This document shows, piece by piece, positions 18,631-27,205 of a stretch of DNA of 64,000 nucleotides (the first letter of the stretch is position 1; each line of letters begins with the position of its first letter). Below the pieces are notes generated by a model. It saw only the letters and a list, made by a program, of their open reading frames with translations, was not told the DNA's origin and did not search any database. Location: assembly GCF_004364285.1 (NCBI RefSeq), contig NZ_SOBE01000003.1, positions 186,001 to 250,000 on the forward strand, in the 5' to 3' direction. Source of the stretch: Frigoribacterium sp. PhB116 (GTDB lineage Bacteria; Actinomycetota; Actinomycetes; Actinomycetales; Microbacteriaceae). A program made the translations under genes and the position numbers.

Positions 18631-19041
18631 GTGGCGAAGTCCCTCTCGCTCATGATCGCCGTCGTCGTCGGCGGACACGGCCTGATCGGCCTCTTCATCG
18701 AAGGCGAGCACATGCTCGGCATCTTCACCGTCGACATCGTGCTCGACGTGATCTACCTCGGCACGGCGCTGCTGCTCGTCGCGGTCGCCGTGCTCGACCT
18801 CTCGGCCCTGACGATCAGGATCATCGTGGGCTTCGTCGCCGTCTCGTACTTGGCGCTGCTGCTCGCGGGCCTCGCCGACCGGCAGCTCGCGGGCGCGGCG
18901 CCGACGGGACTGACGCTGATGGACGACGTGCTCTTCGCCGGCCTCGCCGCCGCCTGCGCGGTGACCGCCCTGCAGCCCCGGCCGGAGCTGCCGCTCTGGG
19001 CCGACGACGCGTCCCACGGGCACCCCCTGTCGAAGCTCTAG
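18631..19041 (+). CDS. Four-helix membrane protein, hypothetical
   Basis: 136 residues, GTG start after GAAGGAGC. Four membrane helices ([75 protein letters not shown]) and a short polar C-terminus. The layout resembles DUF4383-like small integral membrane proteins, but I cannot assign it firmly. Divergent from the nitroreductase operon. Confidence 0.65.
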   Translation: MAKSLSLMIAVVVGGHGLIGLFIEGEHMLGIFTVDIVLDVIYLGTALLLVAVAVLDLSALTIRIIVGFVAVSYLALLLAGLADRQLAGAAPTGLTLMDDVLFAGLAAACAVTALQPRPELPLWADDASHGHPLSKL

Positions 19042-19250
19042 ACCAGCCCGCGGGCGTGCCGCAGGCTGGCCGGCCCGGCTCGCGAACCTGGGAATCCGTC
19101 CCCCGACGCCGTGGAGGCCGCGCGAAAGTAGCAGCACTGCCCGGCCCGGTCCAGGGGGGTGCCGAGGTCCCCGCCCGGTGGCAGCGTCGCCCTCGTCGAC
19201 GACGGCGGCCAAGCAACGAGCCGCTCCGCCTCAGCTGGGACGAGGACGAC

Positions 19251-20183
19251 GTGAGCACCATCACGACCGCAGGACGCAGCACCACCACCGACAGCCCGAC
19301 GACCACGACCGGCACGAGCACCGCGCCCGGCGCCGGCCCTGCCGCCTCGCCGCGCAGGCCCACCTCGAGCGCCCACCGCGCCTCCTCGGCACGGTCCCCT
19401 CGGGAGGAGGGACGTCGCCTCGAGACGCTCGCCGCCTACCGTCGCGCGGGCCGCGCGTCGCCGCACGAGGTCGGACCCGCCCGCCGCCGTCTGGTCGCCC
19501 AGGTCGTCGAGCAGCACCTCGACGTCGCCGACGCGGTCGCCCGGCGCTACGCCTCCGCAGGCGACGAGTGGGCCGACATCCGCCAGGTGGCCTGCCTCGG
19601 CCTGCTCAAGGCGGCGCTGCGGTTCGACCACGAGAAGGGCGACGACTTCGTCGCGTTCGCCGGGCCGACCGTGTCCGGCGAGGTCAAGCGGCACCTGCGC
19701 GACGCGACCTGGGCCGTGCGTCCGCCCCGCCGCCTGCAGGAGCTGTCGGTCGCCCTCGCCGCCGTCCGCGGCCCGCTGACGCACCACCTGGGCCACGAGC
19801 CGTCCGCCGAGGAGCTCGCCCTGCGGCTCGGCGAGCCCGTCGCCGAGGTCCGCCTCGCGCTGCGCGCCCGGCTCGACCGCACCGCCGCCTCGCTCGACCT
19901 CCCGATCGGGACCGCCGAGGGCACGAGCCTCGGCGACACGATCGCCGCCGCCGACGAGCACGAGGCGACGGAGGTGCGGTGCGAGCTGCAGAGGGCGATC
20001 GCGCAGCTTCCCGATCGAGACCGGCTGCTCGTCCGGCTGCGCTTCGTCGACGAGCTCTCGCAGGCCGAGATCGGCCGCGTGCTCGGCGTGACCCAGATGC
20101 AGGTGTCGCGGCTGCTCGCGAAGGTGCTGGGGCGCCTCCGGGGGCTGCTCTCGGTCGACGAGGTCAGGAGCCGGGCCGACTAG
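19251..20183 (+). CDS. Sigma-70 factor of the SigB/SigF stress type
   Basis: 310 residues from GTG, with GACGAGG upstream. The first 85 residues are Ser/Thr/Pro-rich and disordered. Region 2 is clear: ADIRQVACLGLLKAALRFD and FVAFAGPTVSGEVKRHLRD, then RPPRRLQEL, which is characteristic of the SigB/SigF/SigG group. Region 3 includes LGHEPSAEELALRLG and region 4 is LPDRDRLLVRLRFVDELSQAEIGRVLGV with the helix-turn-helix TQMQVSRLLAKVL. No anti-sigma or anti-anti-sigma gene is adjacent, unlike the usual operon. It probably controls a general-stress or stationary-phase regulon. Confidence 0.9.
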   Translation: MSTITTAGRSTTTDSPTTTTGTSTAPGAGPAASPRRPTSSAHRASSARSPREEGRRLETLAAYRRAGRASPHEVGPARRRLVAQVVEQHLDVADAVARRYASAGDEWADIRQVACLGLLKAALRFDHEKGDDFVAFAGPTVSGEVKRHLRDATWAVRPPRRLQELSVALAAVRGPLTHHLGHEPSAEELALRLGEPVAEVRLALRARLDRTAASLDLPIGTAEGTSLGDTIAAADEHEATEVRCELQRAIAQLPDRDRLLVRLRFVDELSQAEIGRVLGVTQMQVSRLLAKVLGRLRGLLSVDEVRSRAD

Positions 20184-20343
20184 GCGGCGTCGTCGAGGCA
20201 CGGGACCCGGTCGTCCGGCGGGCGGTGTCGTCCACCATGCGACCGGGGGGGTCGTGAGCCTCGCCGAGATCCCCGCCTCCACTATCGTGACGCTTGCCGG
20301 GACCCACCGGCCCCCCTTCACCCAGACCCCGTGAGGACACCCC

Positions 20344-20685
20344 TTGGGAACGTTCACCTATGGCCCGACATCGATCGACGTCACGCTCGACGACCGGTTG
20401 CTCGCCCATCTCCGCAGCGTCGTCGTCACCAAGCTGCGACGCGGCGAGTGCTTCCTGTTCACCTGGACCGACGACACGGGGCCCGAGCCCGTCGAGGAGT
20501 CCCTCTGGATGCACCCGGCGGTGGCCATGCGGTTCCGGGTCGAGAAGGCCGCCGCGGAGTCCATGAACCAGGACTGGCTGGCAGTCCTGATGCACGCCGC
20601 CAACAGCGGCTTCGGACTCACCACGAGGCCCGAGCCGGTGCCGGCCCCCGGCTCCCGCCCCGGGGACGCAGCGAAGCATGGCTGA
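20344..20685 (+). CDS. Small Microbacteriaceae-type protein (DUF7882-like), copy 2
   Basis: 113 residues from a TTG start preceded by GAGGACACCCC. The core LDDRLLAHLRSVVVTKLRR, a Trp-containing strand (FLFTWTDD), NQDWLAVLMHAANSG and the closing PEP correspond position by position to copy 1 at 447-800, and both genes share the same leader and a non-ATG start. No membrane segment or known catalytic motif. It overlaps the ANTAR gene by eight bases, so the two are co-translated. A TATCGT box lies about 55 bases upstream. Confidence 0.78.
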   Translation: MGTFTYGPTSIDVTLDDRLLAHLRSVVVTKLRRGECFLFTWTDDTGPEPVEESLWMHPAVAMRFRVEKAAAESMNQDWLAVLMHAANSGFGLTTRPEPVPAPGSRPGDAAKHG

Positions 20686-21391
20686 CGCCGGACACGACGC
20701 CGACATCGCGTCCGTGTTCGTCGAGCTGGTCGAGGCCCTCCGCTCCGGCCGCGAGCTCGTCGACGCGCTCGACCTCCTCGTCCGGGCGTGCACGGACCAC
20801 ACGGGCGCCGTCGAGGCCGCCGTGATCCTCCGTGCCGACGACCGCACCTACCGTGCGGTCGCCTCGACCCACGAACGCACCCTCGACGTCGAGGAGGCCC
20901 AGCTCGGCGTCGAGGGCGGACCCTGCATCGAGAGCATCGCGCGCGGCGAGCTGCTCGCCGTCCCCGACGTCCGCACCGTCCACGACAGGTGGCCGGAGTT
21001 CACCGAGACCGCCCTCTCAGCAGGGCTCCGGGGCGCCCTGGCCCTGCCCCTCGAGGTCGACGGGACGGCGGTGGGAGGCGTCAACGTCTTCTTGGCCGAG
21101 CCCGGAGAGCTCAGCGAGTCCGAGGTGTCGCTGATCACCTCGATGGTCCGGGTCGTCGGCACCGGCCTCAGCCAGCGACGGCAGAACGACGAGCAGACCG
21201 CCCTCGCGGACCAGCTGGCCTACGCCCTCGAGAGCCGGGTCGTGATCGAGCAGGCCAAGGGATACCTTTCCTACGAGCGCAGCACGACCGTCACCTCGGC
21301 GTTCTCCCTGCTCAGGAGCCACGCACGGTCGCACCAGCTGCCGCTCCGCGACGTCGCGCAGGGCGTCGTCGACCGCCGGCTCGTCCTGTAG
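20678..21391 (+). CDS. GAF-ANTAR transcription antiterminator
   Basis: 237 residues. A GAF-type sensor domain (about 20-170: AVILRADDRTYRAVAST, GPCIESIARGELLAVPDV, GALALPLEVDGTAVGGVNVF) precedes an ANTAR domain (about 175-235: LESRVVIEQAKGYL, then AFSLLRSHARSHQLPLRDVA). ANTAR proteins bind paired RNA hairpins and stop premature termination. The gene overlaps the small DUF7882-like gene. A second GAF-ANTAR protein is encoded at 24796-25494. The RNA target is not identified here. Confidence 0.9.
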   Translation: MADAGHDADIASVFVELVEALRSGRELVDALDLLVRACTDHTGAVEAAVILRADDRTYRAVASTHERTLDVEEAQLGVEGGPCIESIARGELLAVPDVRTVHDRWPEFTETALSAGLRGALALPLEVDGTAVGGVNVFLAEPGELSESEVSLITSMVRVVGTGLSQRRQNDEQTALADQLAYALESRVVIEQAKGYLSYERSTTVTSAFSLLRSHARSHQLPLRDVAQGVVDRRLVL

Positions 21392-21416
21392 CTCGGACGT
21401 CGAGAGGCAGGACCCC

Positions 21417-21458
21417 GTTGTCAAGGGGATGCCCGCGTCGCCTCCCGTGGCGTAGGAC
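21417..21458 (+). promoter_or_regulatory. GTTGTCAAGGG-N25-TA promoter-like element, copy 2
   Basis: GTTGTCAAGGG (21417-21427), 25 bases, then TAGGAC. Block and spacing match the element at 9930-9974. It precedes the zinc-ribbon ORF at 21484. Confidence 0.45.
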
Positions 21459-21483
21459 GGTGGTCCGACGAGGAAGGACCACC

Positions 21484-21659
21484 ATGCCGATCCCGAAGAA
21501 GTCGTGCCCGCACTGCGGCGCGGCGACCTCCATGCACGCGAGCATCGCGCCGGGCGCGGGCGGCCGTCGCGTCCGCTGGGCCTGCCTCGCGTGCGGGCAC
21601 GCCTACGACACCACAGCGACTACTGGGCGACGCGCGCCGTGTACGGGGCGCGGGACTGA
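21484..21659 (+). pseudogene. Zinc-ribbon small protein gene joined to the tail of a lost gene
   Basis: The ATG (after GGAAGGACC) opens MPIPKKSCPHCGAAT, and a second pair WACLACGHAYD completes a two-CxxC zinc ribbon within about 45 residues. No stop follows: this frame runs on to 21972 through an unrelated gene in another frame. In a different frame the bases before 21659 read SDYWATRAVYGARD and stop exactly at TGATG, overlapping the next start, like the end of a lost upstream operon gene. I infer a deletion that fused the ribbon ORF to that tail. It could still make a longer chimeric protein. Confidence 0.55.
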
Positions 21660-22226
21660 TGGACCTCGGCATCACGGGCAGGAAGGCCCTCGTCACCGGC
21701 GGGCGTCACCGGCGCACAGGGCATGTTCCACGAGATCGACGACGCGGGCTGGGTCGAGACCCTCGAGACCGATCTGCTCGGACCCGTGCGCCTGGTCAGG
21801 GAGTTCCTGCCCGACCTCCGTTCCGGGGGCTGGGGACGCCTCGTGCTCACCGCGTCCGAGGACGCCGTGCAGCCCTACGACGACGAGCTGCCGTACTGCG
21901 CGGCCAAGGCGGGGGTCCTCGCGTTCGCGAAGGGGCTGTCGCGGTCCTACGCGAGCGAGGGGCTCCTCGTGAACACCGTCAGCCCGGCCTTCATCGCGAC
22001 GCCCATGACGGACGCCATGATGACGACGCGGGCCGAGCAGACCGGCACCACCTTCGACGAGGCAGTCGAGTCGTTCCTCGACGAGGAACGGCCCCATCTC
22101 GAGCTGCACCGACGAGGCGAGGCCGACGAGGTCGCGAGCGTCATCGCGTTCCTCGTCTCCGACCGGGCCAGCTTCGTCAACGGGAGCAACTACCGGGTCG
22201 ACGCCGGATCCGTCGCGACGATCTGA
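21659..22226 (+). pseudogene. SDR-family dehydrogenase with an internal deletion
   Basis: The start MDLGITGRKALVTGG is a normal SDR opening, but the cofactor-binding Gly motif, the middle strands and the NNAG-type block are missing. After about 45 bases the sequence resumes in another frame with VTGAQGMFHEIDDAGW and runs normally: active-site region YCAAKAGVLAFAKGLSRSYA, then LVNTVSPAFIATPM and the C-terminal FVNGSNYRVDAGSVATI, ending at 22226. Some 70-80 codons are gone and the frames no longer match, so it cannot work. GTCACCGGC flanks the junction on both sides (21691 and 21704). Confidence 0.85.
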
Positions 22227-22389
22227 GCGCCGCCGAGCTCGCCCGCGTCGACCCGACGAGGCCGCTCTCGGGACAGCCGAGGCCGACGGCCGACGGCCTG
22301 CGACGACGACGGGCGCCGCCTCCTGGGGAGACGACGCCCGTGCGGCGCAGACGCGGCGACCCTCGAGGAGGTGCGGCGCGACGAGTCGG

Positions 22390-24267
22390 TCAGCGCCCGT
22401 CCGGTGCCTCCCGGTCCGTGGCGTCGGGTGCGACCTCGTCGAGGCGAGCGTCGACCGCCGGGTCGGGCGACACGACGTCCACCCGCAGCGGCGGCTCGGC
22501 GACGACCGCGGAGGCCGACACCGCGGACGACGCCTCGCGGCTCGCGGCCGACCCGTCGCGGGCACCCCGGACCCGTCGCTTGACGGCTTCCCACGGGCGG
22601 CCGAGGCCGCGGTTCCCCGCCTGGGTCGGCGCGTCGACCTCGAGGCCGTAGTAGGCGCCGACGTGCTCGAGCAGCACGTCGCGCTCGGCTTTGTCGTACG
22701 CGCGGCGCTCTCGCGTGAACGCGATGATCGTCGACCAACAGGTGAGCAGCAGCACGATGCTGAACGGCAGGGCAGTCGTGATGGCCGCCGTCTTCAGGGC
22801 GTCGAGGCCGCCCGTGAGGAGGAGCGCCACGGCGAGCAGCGCGGCCACGAGCGCGAAGAAGACGCGCAGCCAGTTCTTCGGCTCGATGTCGCCGCCCGAG
22901 GCGATCATCGCCATGACGAGCGACCCGGAGTCCGACGACGTGACGAAGAAGACGCCGATGAGCAGGATCGCGCCGAAGGTCAGCACGGTGCCGGCGGGCA
23001 GCCCGCCGAGGAGGGCGAACAGCGAGCCCTCGATGTCGACGCTGCCGTCCGCCCCGATCAGGCCGCCCGAGCCGTCGGTCTGCTGGTGGATGGCCGCGCC
23101 GCCGAGCACGGCGAACCAGAGGAAGGTGAGCGCGGTGGGCACGAGCAGCACGCCGAAGACGAACTGACGGACGGTGCGGCCCTTGGAGATGCGCGCGATG
23201 AAGATGCCGACGAACGGCGCCCACGACATCCACCAGCCCCAGTAGAAGGTCGTCCAGGCGCCCTGCCACTCCTCGCCGGCCGTGCCCTGCTGGGCGGTGA
23301 CGTTGAACGACAGCCCGACGACGTTCTGCAGGTAGGCCCCGATGGACTGCACGAAGTCGCGCAGGAGGAACTGCGTGGGGCCGACGATGAGGACGAAGAG
23401 CAAGAGGGCCGCGGCGAGGACGAGGTTGAAGTTCGAGAGGATCTTCATGCCCTTCGTCACGCCGGTGACGAGCGAGACGATCGTGACGGCGGTGATCACC
23501 GCGATGATCGAGATCTGGCTGACGATGCTGCTGTCGGCGATGCCGGCAGCTTCGAGGCCGGCGCCGATCTGGATGACGCCGAGGCCGAGCGAGGTCGCGA
23601 CGCCGAAGAGCGTGCCGACCAGGGCGATCACGTCGATCAGGTTGCCCCAGCCGCCGCGGACGCGGTCGCCCAGCAGGGGCTCGAGCGCCCACCGGATCGA
23701 GACGGGACGGCCACGGCGGTGGATCGCGTAGGCGAGGGCGAGTCCGAGCACGACGTAGATGGCCCAGGCGTGCAGTCCCCAGTGCAGGAACGTCTGGGTC
23801 AGGGCCTGCTGGGCGAGCTGGTCCTCGGTGCCCGTGACGCCGGGGCGCGGCGACGCGAAGTGGCTGAGCGGCTCGGAGACGCCGTAGAAGACGAGACCGA
23901 TCCCCATGCCCGCGGCGAACAGCAGGGCGAACCACGAACCGGTCGAGAACTCGGGCTCGTCCTTGTCCTTGCCGAGCTTGATGCTGCCGAACCGGCTGAA
24001 GCCGACGAAGATGCTGAAGCCGACGAAGAACGCCGCGATCAGCACGTAGTACCAGCTGAAGTTGCGGACGATCCCGCTCTGGAGGCCGAGGAACACGGCC
24101 TCGGCCGAGGCGGGCGCGATCAGCGTCCAGGCGACGAAGCCGAGGACGACGACGGCGGCTGGCCAGAAGACCCAGCGGCGCAGCTGCGGAGTGGTCGAGA
24201 CGGGCTCGGTGAGCGCCGAGGGACGGTCGGCGGTGGGCCCGGATGAGGGCGGAGTTGTCGTGGCCAT
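22390..24267 (-). CDS. BCCT-family (betaine/choline/carnitine) transporter
   Basis: 625 residues, ATG directly after GGAGGC. Twelve membrane helices with the family signatures GMGIGLVFYGVSEPL near residue 110, and YWGWWMSWAPFVGIFIARISKGR, whose Trp/Tyr box binds the quaternary ammonium, near 345. After the last helices come a hydrophilic tail with Arg-rich (VKRRVRG) and acidic segments of about 90 residues; in BetP such tails sense osmotic state. It should import glycine betaine or related solutes with sodium. It lies downstream of the small gene at 24349 on the same strand, with an inverted repeat between them. Confidence 0.93.
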   Translation of the reverse strand: MATTTPPSSGPTADRPSALTEPVSTTPQLRRWVFWPAAVVVLGFVAWTLIAPASAEAVFLGLQSGIVRNFSWYYVLIAAFFVGFSIFVGFSRFGSIKLGKDKDEPEFSTGSWFALLFAAGMGIGLVFYGVSEPLSHFASPRPGVTGTEDQLAQQALTQTFLHWGLHAWAIYVVLGLALAYAIHRRGRPVSIRWALEPLLGDRVRGGWGNLIDVIALVGTLFGVATSLGLGVIQIGAGLEAAGIADSSIVSQISIIAVITAVTIVSLVTGVTKGMKILSNFNLVLAAALLLFVLIVGPTQFLLRDFVQSIGAYLQNVVGLSFNVTAQQGTAGEEWQGAWTTFYWGWWMSWAPFVGIFIARISKGRTVRQFVFGVLLVPTALTFLWFAVLGGAAIHQQTDGSGGLIGADGSVDIEGSLFALLGGLPAGTVLTFGAILLIGVFFVTSSDSGSLVMAMIASGGDIEPKNWLRVFFALVAALLAVALLLTGGLDALKTAAITTALPFSIVLLLTCWSTIIAFTRERRAYDKAERDVLLEHVGAYYGLEVDAPTQAGNRGLGRPWEAVKRRVRGARDGSAASREASSAVSASAVVAEPPLRVDVVSPDPAVDARLDEVAPDATDREAPDGR

Positions 24268-24277
24268 GCCTCCATGG

Positions 24278-24301
24278 TGACGGCTCGACGACCTGCCGTC
24301 A
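24278..24301. promoter_or_regulatory. Inverted repeat upstream of the BCCT gene
   Basis: TGACGGC-N10-GCCGTCA, perfect seven-base arms, ten bases upstream of the start codon of the transporter and after the stop of the preceding gene. It may be an operator or a weak terminator. Confidence 0.35.
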
Positions 24302-24348
24302 CAATCGATCCCTCGGATGAGGCCGGACGGCCACGCCGGAGCGGACGA

Positions 24349-24708
24349 TCAGTCCTGGGTCGCCGCCCAGTCCCCCAGCGACTGGTCGTACCTCTCGAGG
24401 GGGCTCCCGCCGAGCGCCGGCTCGACGGACGCCGGATCGAGGTGCAGTGCCAACCTGGCCTCGATGTAGGCGAGCGTCTCCGCGTTGTCCGGCTCGGGCA
24501 GCCGGCTCGTCGTGGTCTCCGCCACGAGGGGGACCCCGGTCGACAGGAACAGGGTCGCCTCCACCTCGTCGCCGTCGGGCCCGACGGCGACGATGTCGAT
24601 CGAGTCGGCCGAGCGCATCTCGCCGAGGACGGCGGCGTACTCGAGGATCGCGTCGGCGATGTCGTTCCCGACGAGGAAGTCCTTGTCTGCGAACCTGACG
24701 TGCTTCAT
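24349..24708 (-). CDS. Small protein, paralog of the gene at 13792
   Basis: 119 residues starting MKHVRFADKDFLVGNDIADA. The first 70 residues match the product of 13792-14214 in layout (short beta hairpin, helix AILEYAAVLGEM, beta strands IDIVAVGPDG and ATLFLSTGVPLVAET); the C-terminus differs and lacks its acidic tail. No enzyme motif, signal peptide or membrane helix. Function unknown. Its position before the transporter and after the ANTAR gene gives no clear hint. Confidence 0.7.
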   Translation of the reverse strand: MKHVRFADKDFLVGNDIADAILEYAAVLGEMRSADSIDIVAVGPDGDEVEATLFLSTGVPLVAETTTSRLPEPDNAETLAYIEARLALHLDPASVEPALGGSPLERYDQSLGDWAATQD

Positions 24709-24795
24709 GGGCAGAGCCTAGGAACGTCCACGTCCGGCTGACCCCGGCTTGACGAGACGGCCTCGCCATGGCAGGTGCCGGAGCGCACTGGGCCG

Positions 24796-25494
24796 TCAGC
24801 GGCCTGGACGCCCCTCCGGCAGCCGCCGTGTGCGCACGAGCTGCGCCGCGACGTCGCGGAGCTTGACGTTGCCCTGCTGCGAGTAGCGCCGCAGCACCGC
24901 GAAGGCCTGGTCGGCGTCGAGGTCGTGGCGCTCCATGAGGATGCCCTGGGCCTGTCCGACGAGCGTGCGCGCCTCACGGACGGTCTCGAGGTCCTCGGCG
25001 GCGCGCAGGTCGACCAGTGCCACCGCGACCTGCCGCACCAGCAGCTCCAGCGAGTCGTCGTCCGCCCAGCGCCTCAGCGACCCCGCCTCAGCGGCGTAGA
25101 GCGAGAGCAGGCCGAGCGACGAGCCCCGCGCGGCGAGGGGCACGGTCAGCACGCTGCCGACTCCCTCAGCGGCGAGCGCGGCGGCCCACGCGGGCCAGCT
25201 CGGATCGTGCGCGGTGTCGTCGACGAGCACGACCCCTCCGATCTCGTCGGGGACGGTCTCGTCGGCGGCGGCCGACCCGTGCTCGTCGCGCAGCCCGTCG
25301 AGCCGCTCTCCACGCGACGACGTCGCCGCAGCCCGAGGCGCCGCGGAGCCCCCGACGTGCAGTCGCACCGCCACCTCGTCGCACCGCGTCAGCGCACGGA
25401 CGTAGCCGACGGCCCGCTGCACCGTCACCCTCAGGTCGGGCTCGGACTGCAGGTCCGCGGCGAGCGCCGCGAAGAAGGAGTCGTCCGTCGTCAC
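24796..25494 (-). CDS. GAF-ANTAR transcription antiterminator, coupled to a GT9 gene
   Basis: 232 residues from a GTG that overlaps the stop of the GT9 gene as GTGA. The GAF-like part spans about 15-165 (DEVAVRLHVGG, GVGSVLTVPLAARGSSLGLL). The ANTAR part spans about 170-228: EARTLVGQAQGILMERHDLDADQAFAVLRRYSQ, then VKLRDVAAQLV. It should act on nascent RNA by preventing termination. The tight coupling to a heptosyltransferase-like gene suggests it regulates genes of the sugar locus, or that the locus is read under the condition it senses (inference). Confidence 0.88.
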   Translation of the reverse strand: MTTDDSFFAALAADLQSEPDLRVTVQRAVGYVRALTRCDEVAVRLHVGGSAAPRAAATSSRGERLDGLRDEHGSAAADETVPDEIGGVVLVDDTAHDPSWPAWAAALAAEGVGSVLTVPLAARGSSLGLLSLYAAEAGSLRRWADDDSLELLVRQVAVALVDLRAAEDLETVREARTLVGQAQGILMERHDLDADQAFAVLRRYSQQGNVKLRDVAAQLVRTRRLPEGRPGR

Positions 25495-26471
25495 GCGCCG
25501 ATCCCGTCGAGGCTGCGCGCGACCTCCCTGGCCGCCGCGAGCACGTCGGCGGGCTGCACGGCGAGCAGGGCAGGGTCGCACTCGGTGCCGAAGGTGTCGC
25601 CGACGCGCAGGCTCGCGTCCGTGAGGACCACGTGCGGGCCGCTCGCGGGCGGGCCCCACTCCTCGGGCGGAGCAGGCCCGAAGAGCACGACCGAAGGCGT
25701 GGCGTAGGCCGAGGCCAGGTGCGCCGCCCCGGTGTCGACCGAGACCACGACGGAGGCGTCGGCCACGACCGCGGCCATCTCGGCCAGGTCGACCGTGCCG
25801 GCGAGCACGTCCGCGGCGACGACCTCGTCGTCGAGTCCGGCGAGCGCCGCGACCTCGAGCGCACGCGGCCGCTCCTTCTCGCTGCCGGTGAGCACGACCC
25901 GCCGTCCCTCCTCACGGAGCTCGCGCACGACCGTCGCGAAGCGGTCGACGGGCCAGTGCCGCGAGCCGTAGAAGGCCCCCACGTGCACGACGACCGCACC
26001 GGGCGCGGCGCTCGGCAGGTCGGGGCGGGCGATGCCGACGTCCTCCTGGTCGGCGGGCATCCCGTGCTCGCTCGCCAGCCGCGCCCAACGGTGCCGCTCG
26101 AGCACGTGGTCCTCCCACTCCGGGCCGTCCCACCCGGGGCTCGCGTGACCCAGCCGCACCCGCGGCTGCAGCTGCTCGAGCACCCCGCGGCTCTCGGGAC
26201 CGTCGCCGTGCAGGTTCATCGCCGTGTCGATCCGCCCCGGCTCGATGCCGAGCGGGTGGTCGAGCCCCGGGGTCGGCCAGAGCACGTCGATCCCCCCGAC
26301 GAGCTCGGCGACCGGCTCGAGCCAACCGGGCACGGCGAGCACCAGGCGGTGGTCGGGCCGCGAGCGGCGGATCGCGTGCAGCGCGGGCACGGCGACGAGC
26401 AGGTCGCCCAGCTTGAGGGCGCGCAGCGCCAGGAACTCGGGGGTGTCGTCCTTCTCGGGGAGGCGGTCCAT
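25491..26471 (-). CDS. Glycosyltransferase family 9 (heptosyltransferase-like), copy 1
   Basis: 326 residues starting MDRLPEKDDTPEFLALRALK. The GT9 N-terminal motif LKLGDLLVAVPALHAIRR, the central PGAVVVHVGAFYGSRHWPVDRF (H-x-G followed by K/R-x-W) and the C-terminal VVVSVDTGAAHLASAYATPSVVLFGP (D-T/S-G-x-x-H, the nucleotide-sugar site) are all present. GT9 enzymes transfer heptose from ADP-heptose in Gram-negative LPS assembly. Here the gene is divergent from the gmhB-to-hldE operon and overlaps the ANTAR regulator downstream. Confidence 0.88.
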   Translation of the reverse strand: MDRLPEKDDTPEFLALRALKLGDLLVAVPALHAIRRSRPDHRLVLAVPGWLEPVAELVGGIDVLWPTPGLDHPLGIEPGRIDTAMNLHGDGPESRGVLEQLQPRVRLGHASPGWDGPEWEDHVLERHRWARLASEHGMPADQEDVGIARPDLPSAAPGAVVVHVGAFYGSRHWPVDRFATVVRELREEGRRVVLTGSEKERPRALEVAALAGLDDEVVAADVLAGTVDLAEMAAVVADASVVVSVDTGAAHLASAYATPSVVLFGPAPPEEWGPPASGPHVVLTDASLRVGDTFGTECDPALLAVQPADVLAAAREVARSLDGIGA

Positions 26472-26578
26472 CCCGACAGCCTGCCGTGCCGGACCGCCCG
26501 CCGCCCGAACAGGAGGGCTTCGACAGAAAGGTGATCTGTGCACGTTTCGGCGGGGGCGCCTCGGGGCACGGCGCTGGC

Positions 26579-27205
26579 ATGACCTCGTCGACCCGCGCCT
26601 CCTCGTGGCCCCTCGCGGTGCCCTCGGCGGTGCTGTTCGACCGCGACGGCACGCTCGTCGTCGACGTGCCCCACAACGGCGACCCCGACCTCGTGCAGCT
26701 GGTGCCGGGGGCCGAGGAGTCGGTGGCCGCGGTCCGCGAGGCCGGCGTCGCCACCGGGGTGGTCACCAACCAGTCCGCAGTGGGCCGCGGCCTGATCACC
26801 CGCGACCAGGTCGACGACGTCGCCGCGCGGGTCGACGAGCTGCTCGGCGCGTTCGGCACCTGGGCCGTGTGCCCGCACGTCGCCGAGGACGGCTGCCGCT
26901 GCCGCAAGCCCGCCCCCGGTCTCGTGCTGCAGGCGGCGGAGACGCTCGGGGTCGACCCCGCGCACTGCGTCGTCATCGGAGACATCGGCGCGGACGTGGG
27001 CGCCGCACGCGCGGCGGGGGCGCTGGGGGTCCTCGTGCCGACCCCGGTCACGCTGCCCGCCGAGATCGCCGACGCCGACGTCGTCGCGGCCGACCTCCGC
27101 GAGGCGGTCGACCTGGCGCTCGCCCACCTGGCGCAGGTCGCGTCGCGCGCCGGCTCGGCGACGTCGCGCCTGCTTCCGTCCCCCGAGCGCGAGGCGACCT
27201 CGTGA
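26579..27205 (+). CDS. gmhB: HAD-IIIA phosphatase, GmhB-like (heptose bisphosphate)
   Basis: 208 residues. HAD motif I is VLFDRDGTLVVDVPHNGD with the nucleophile and acid Asp residues; motif II is VVTNQSAVGRG; the zinc loop CPHVAEDGCRCRKPAPG (C-x-H-x5-C-x-C) and motif IV VVIGDIGADVGAA follow. The set, including the zinc loop, is that of GmhB, which removes the 7-phosphate from heptose 1,7-bisphosphate. HisB-N phosphatases share it, but the neighbouring gmhA and hldE genes favour heptose. First gene of a six-gene operon; the next gene overlaps it by four bases. The start at 26579 lacks a strong ribosome site. Confidence 0.88.
   Translation: MTSSTRASSWPLAVPSAVLFDRDGTLVVDVPHNGDPDLVQLVPGAEESVAAVREAGVATGVVTNQSAVGRGLITRDQVDDVAARVDELLGAFGTWAVCPHVAEDGCRCRKPAPGLVLQAAETLGVDPAHCVVIGDIGADVGAARAAGALGVLVPTPVTLPAEIADADVVAADLREAVDLALAHLAQVASRAGSATSRLLPSPEREATS

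Noticed and set aside
21691-21713. GTCACCGGCG direct repeat as the product of simple slippage in the SDR gene
   Set aside because: Both copies are still present and the lost segment is 70-80 codons, so plain slippage between them does not explain the junction; a deletion ending near them does.
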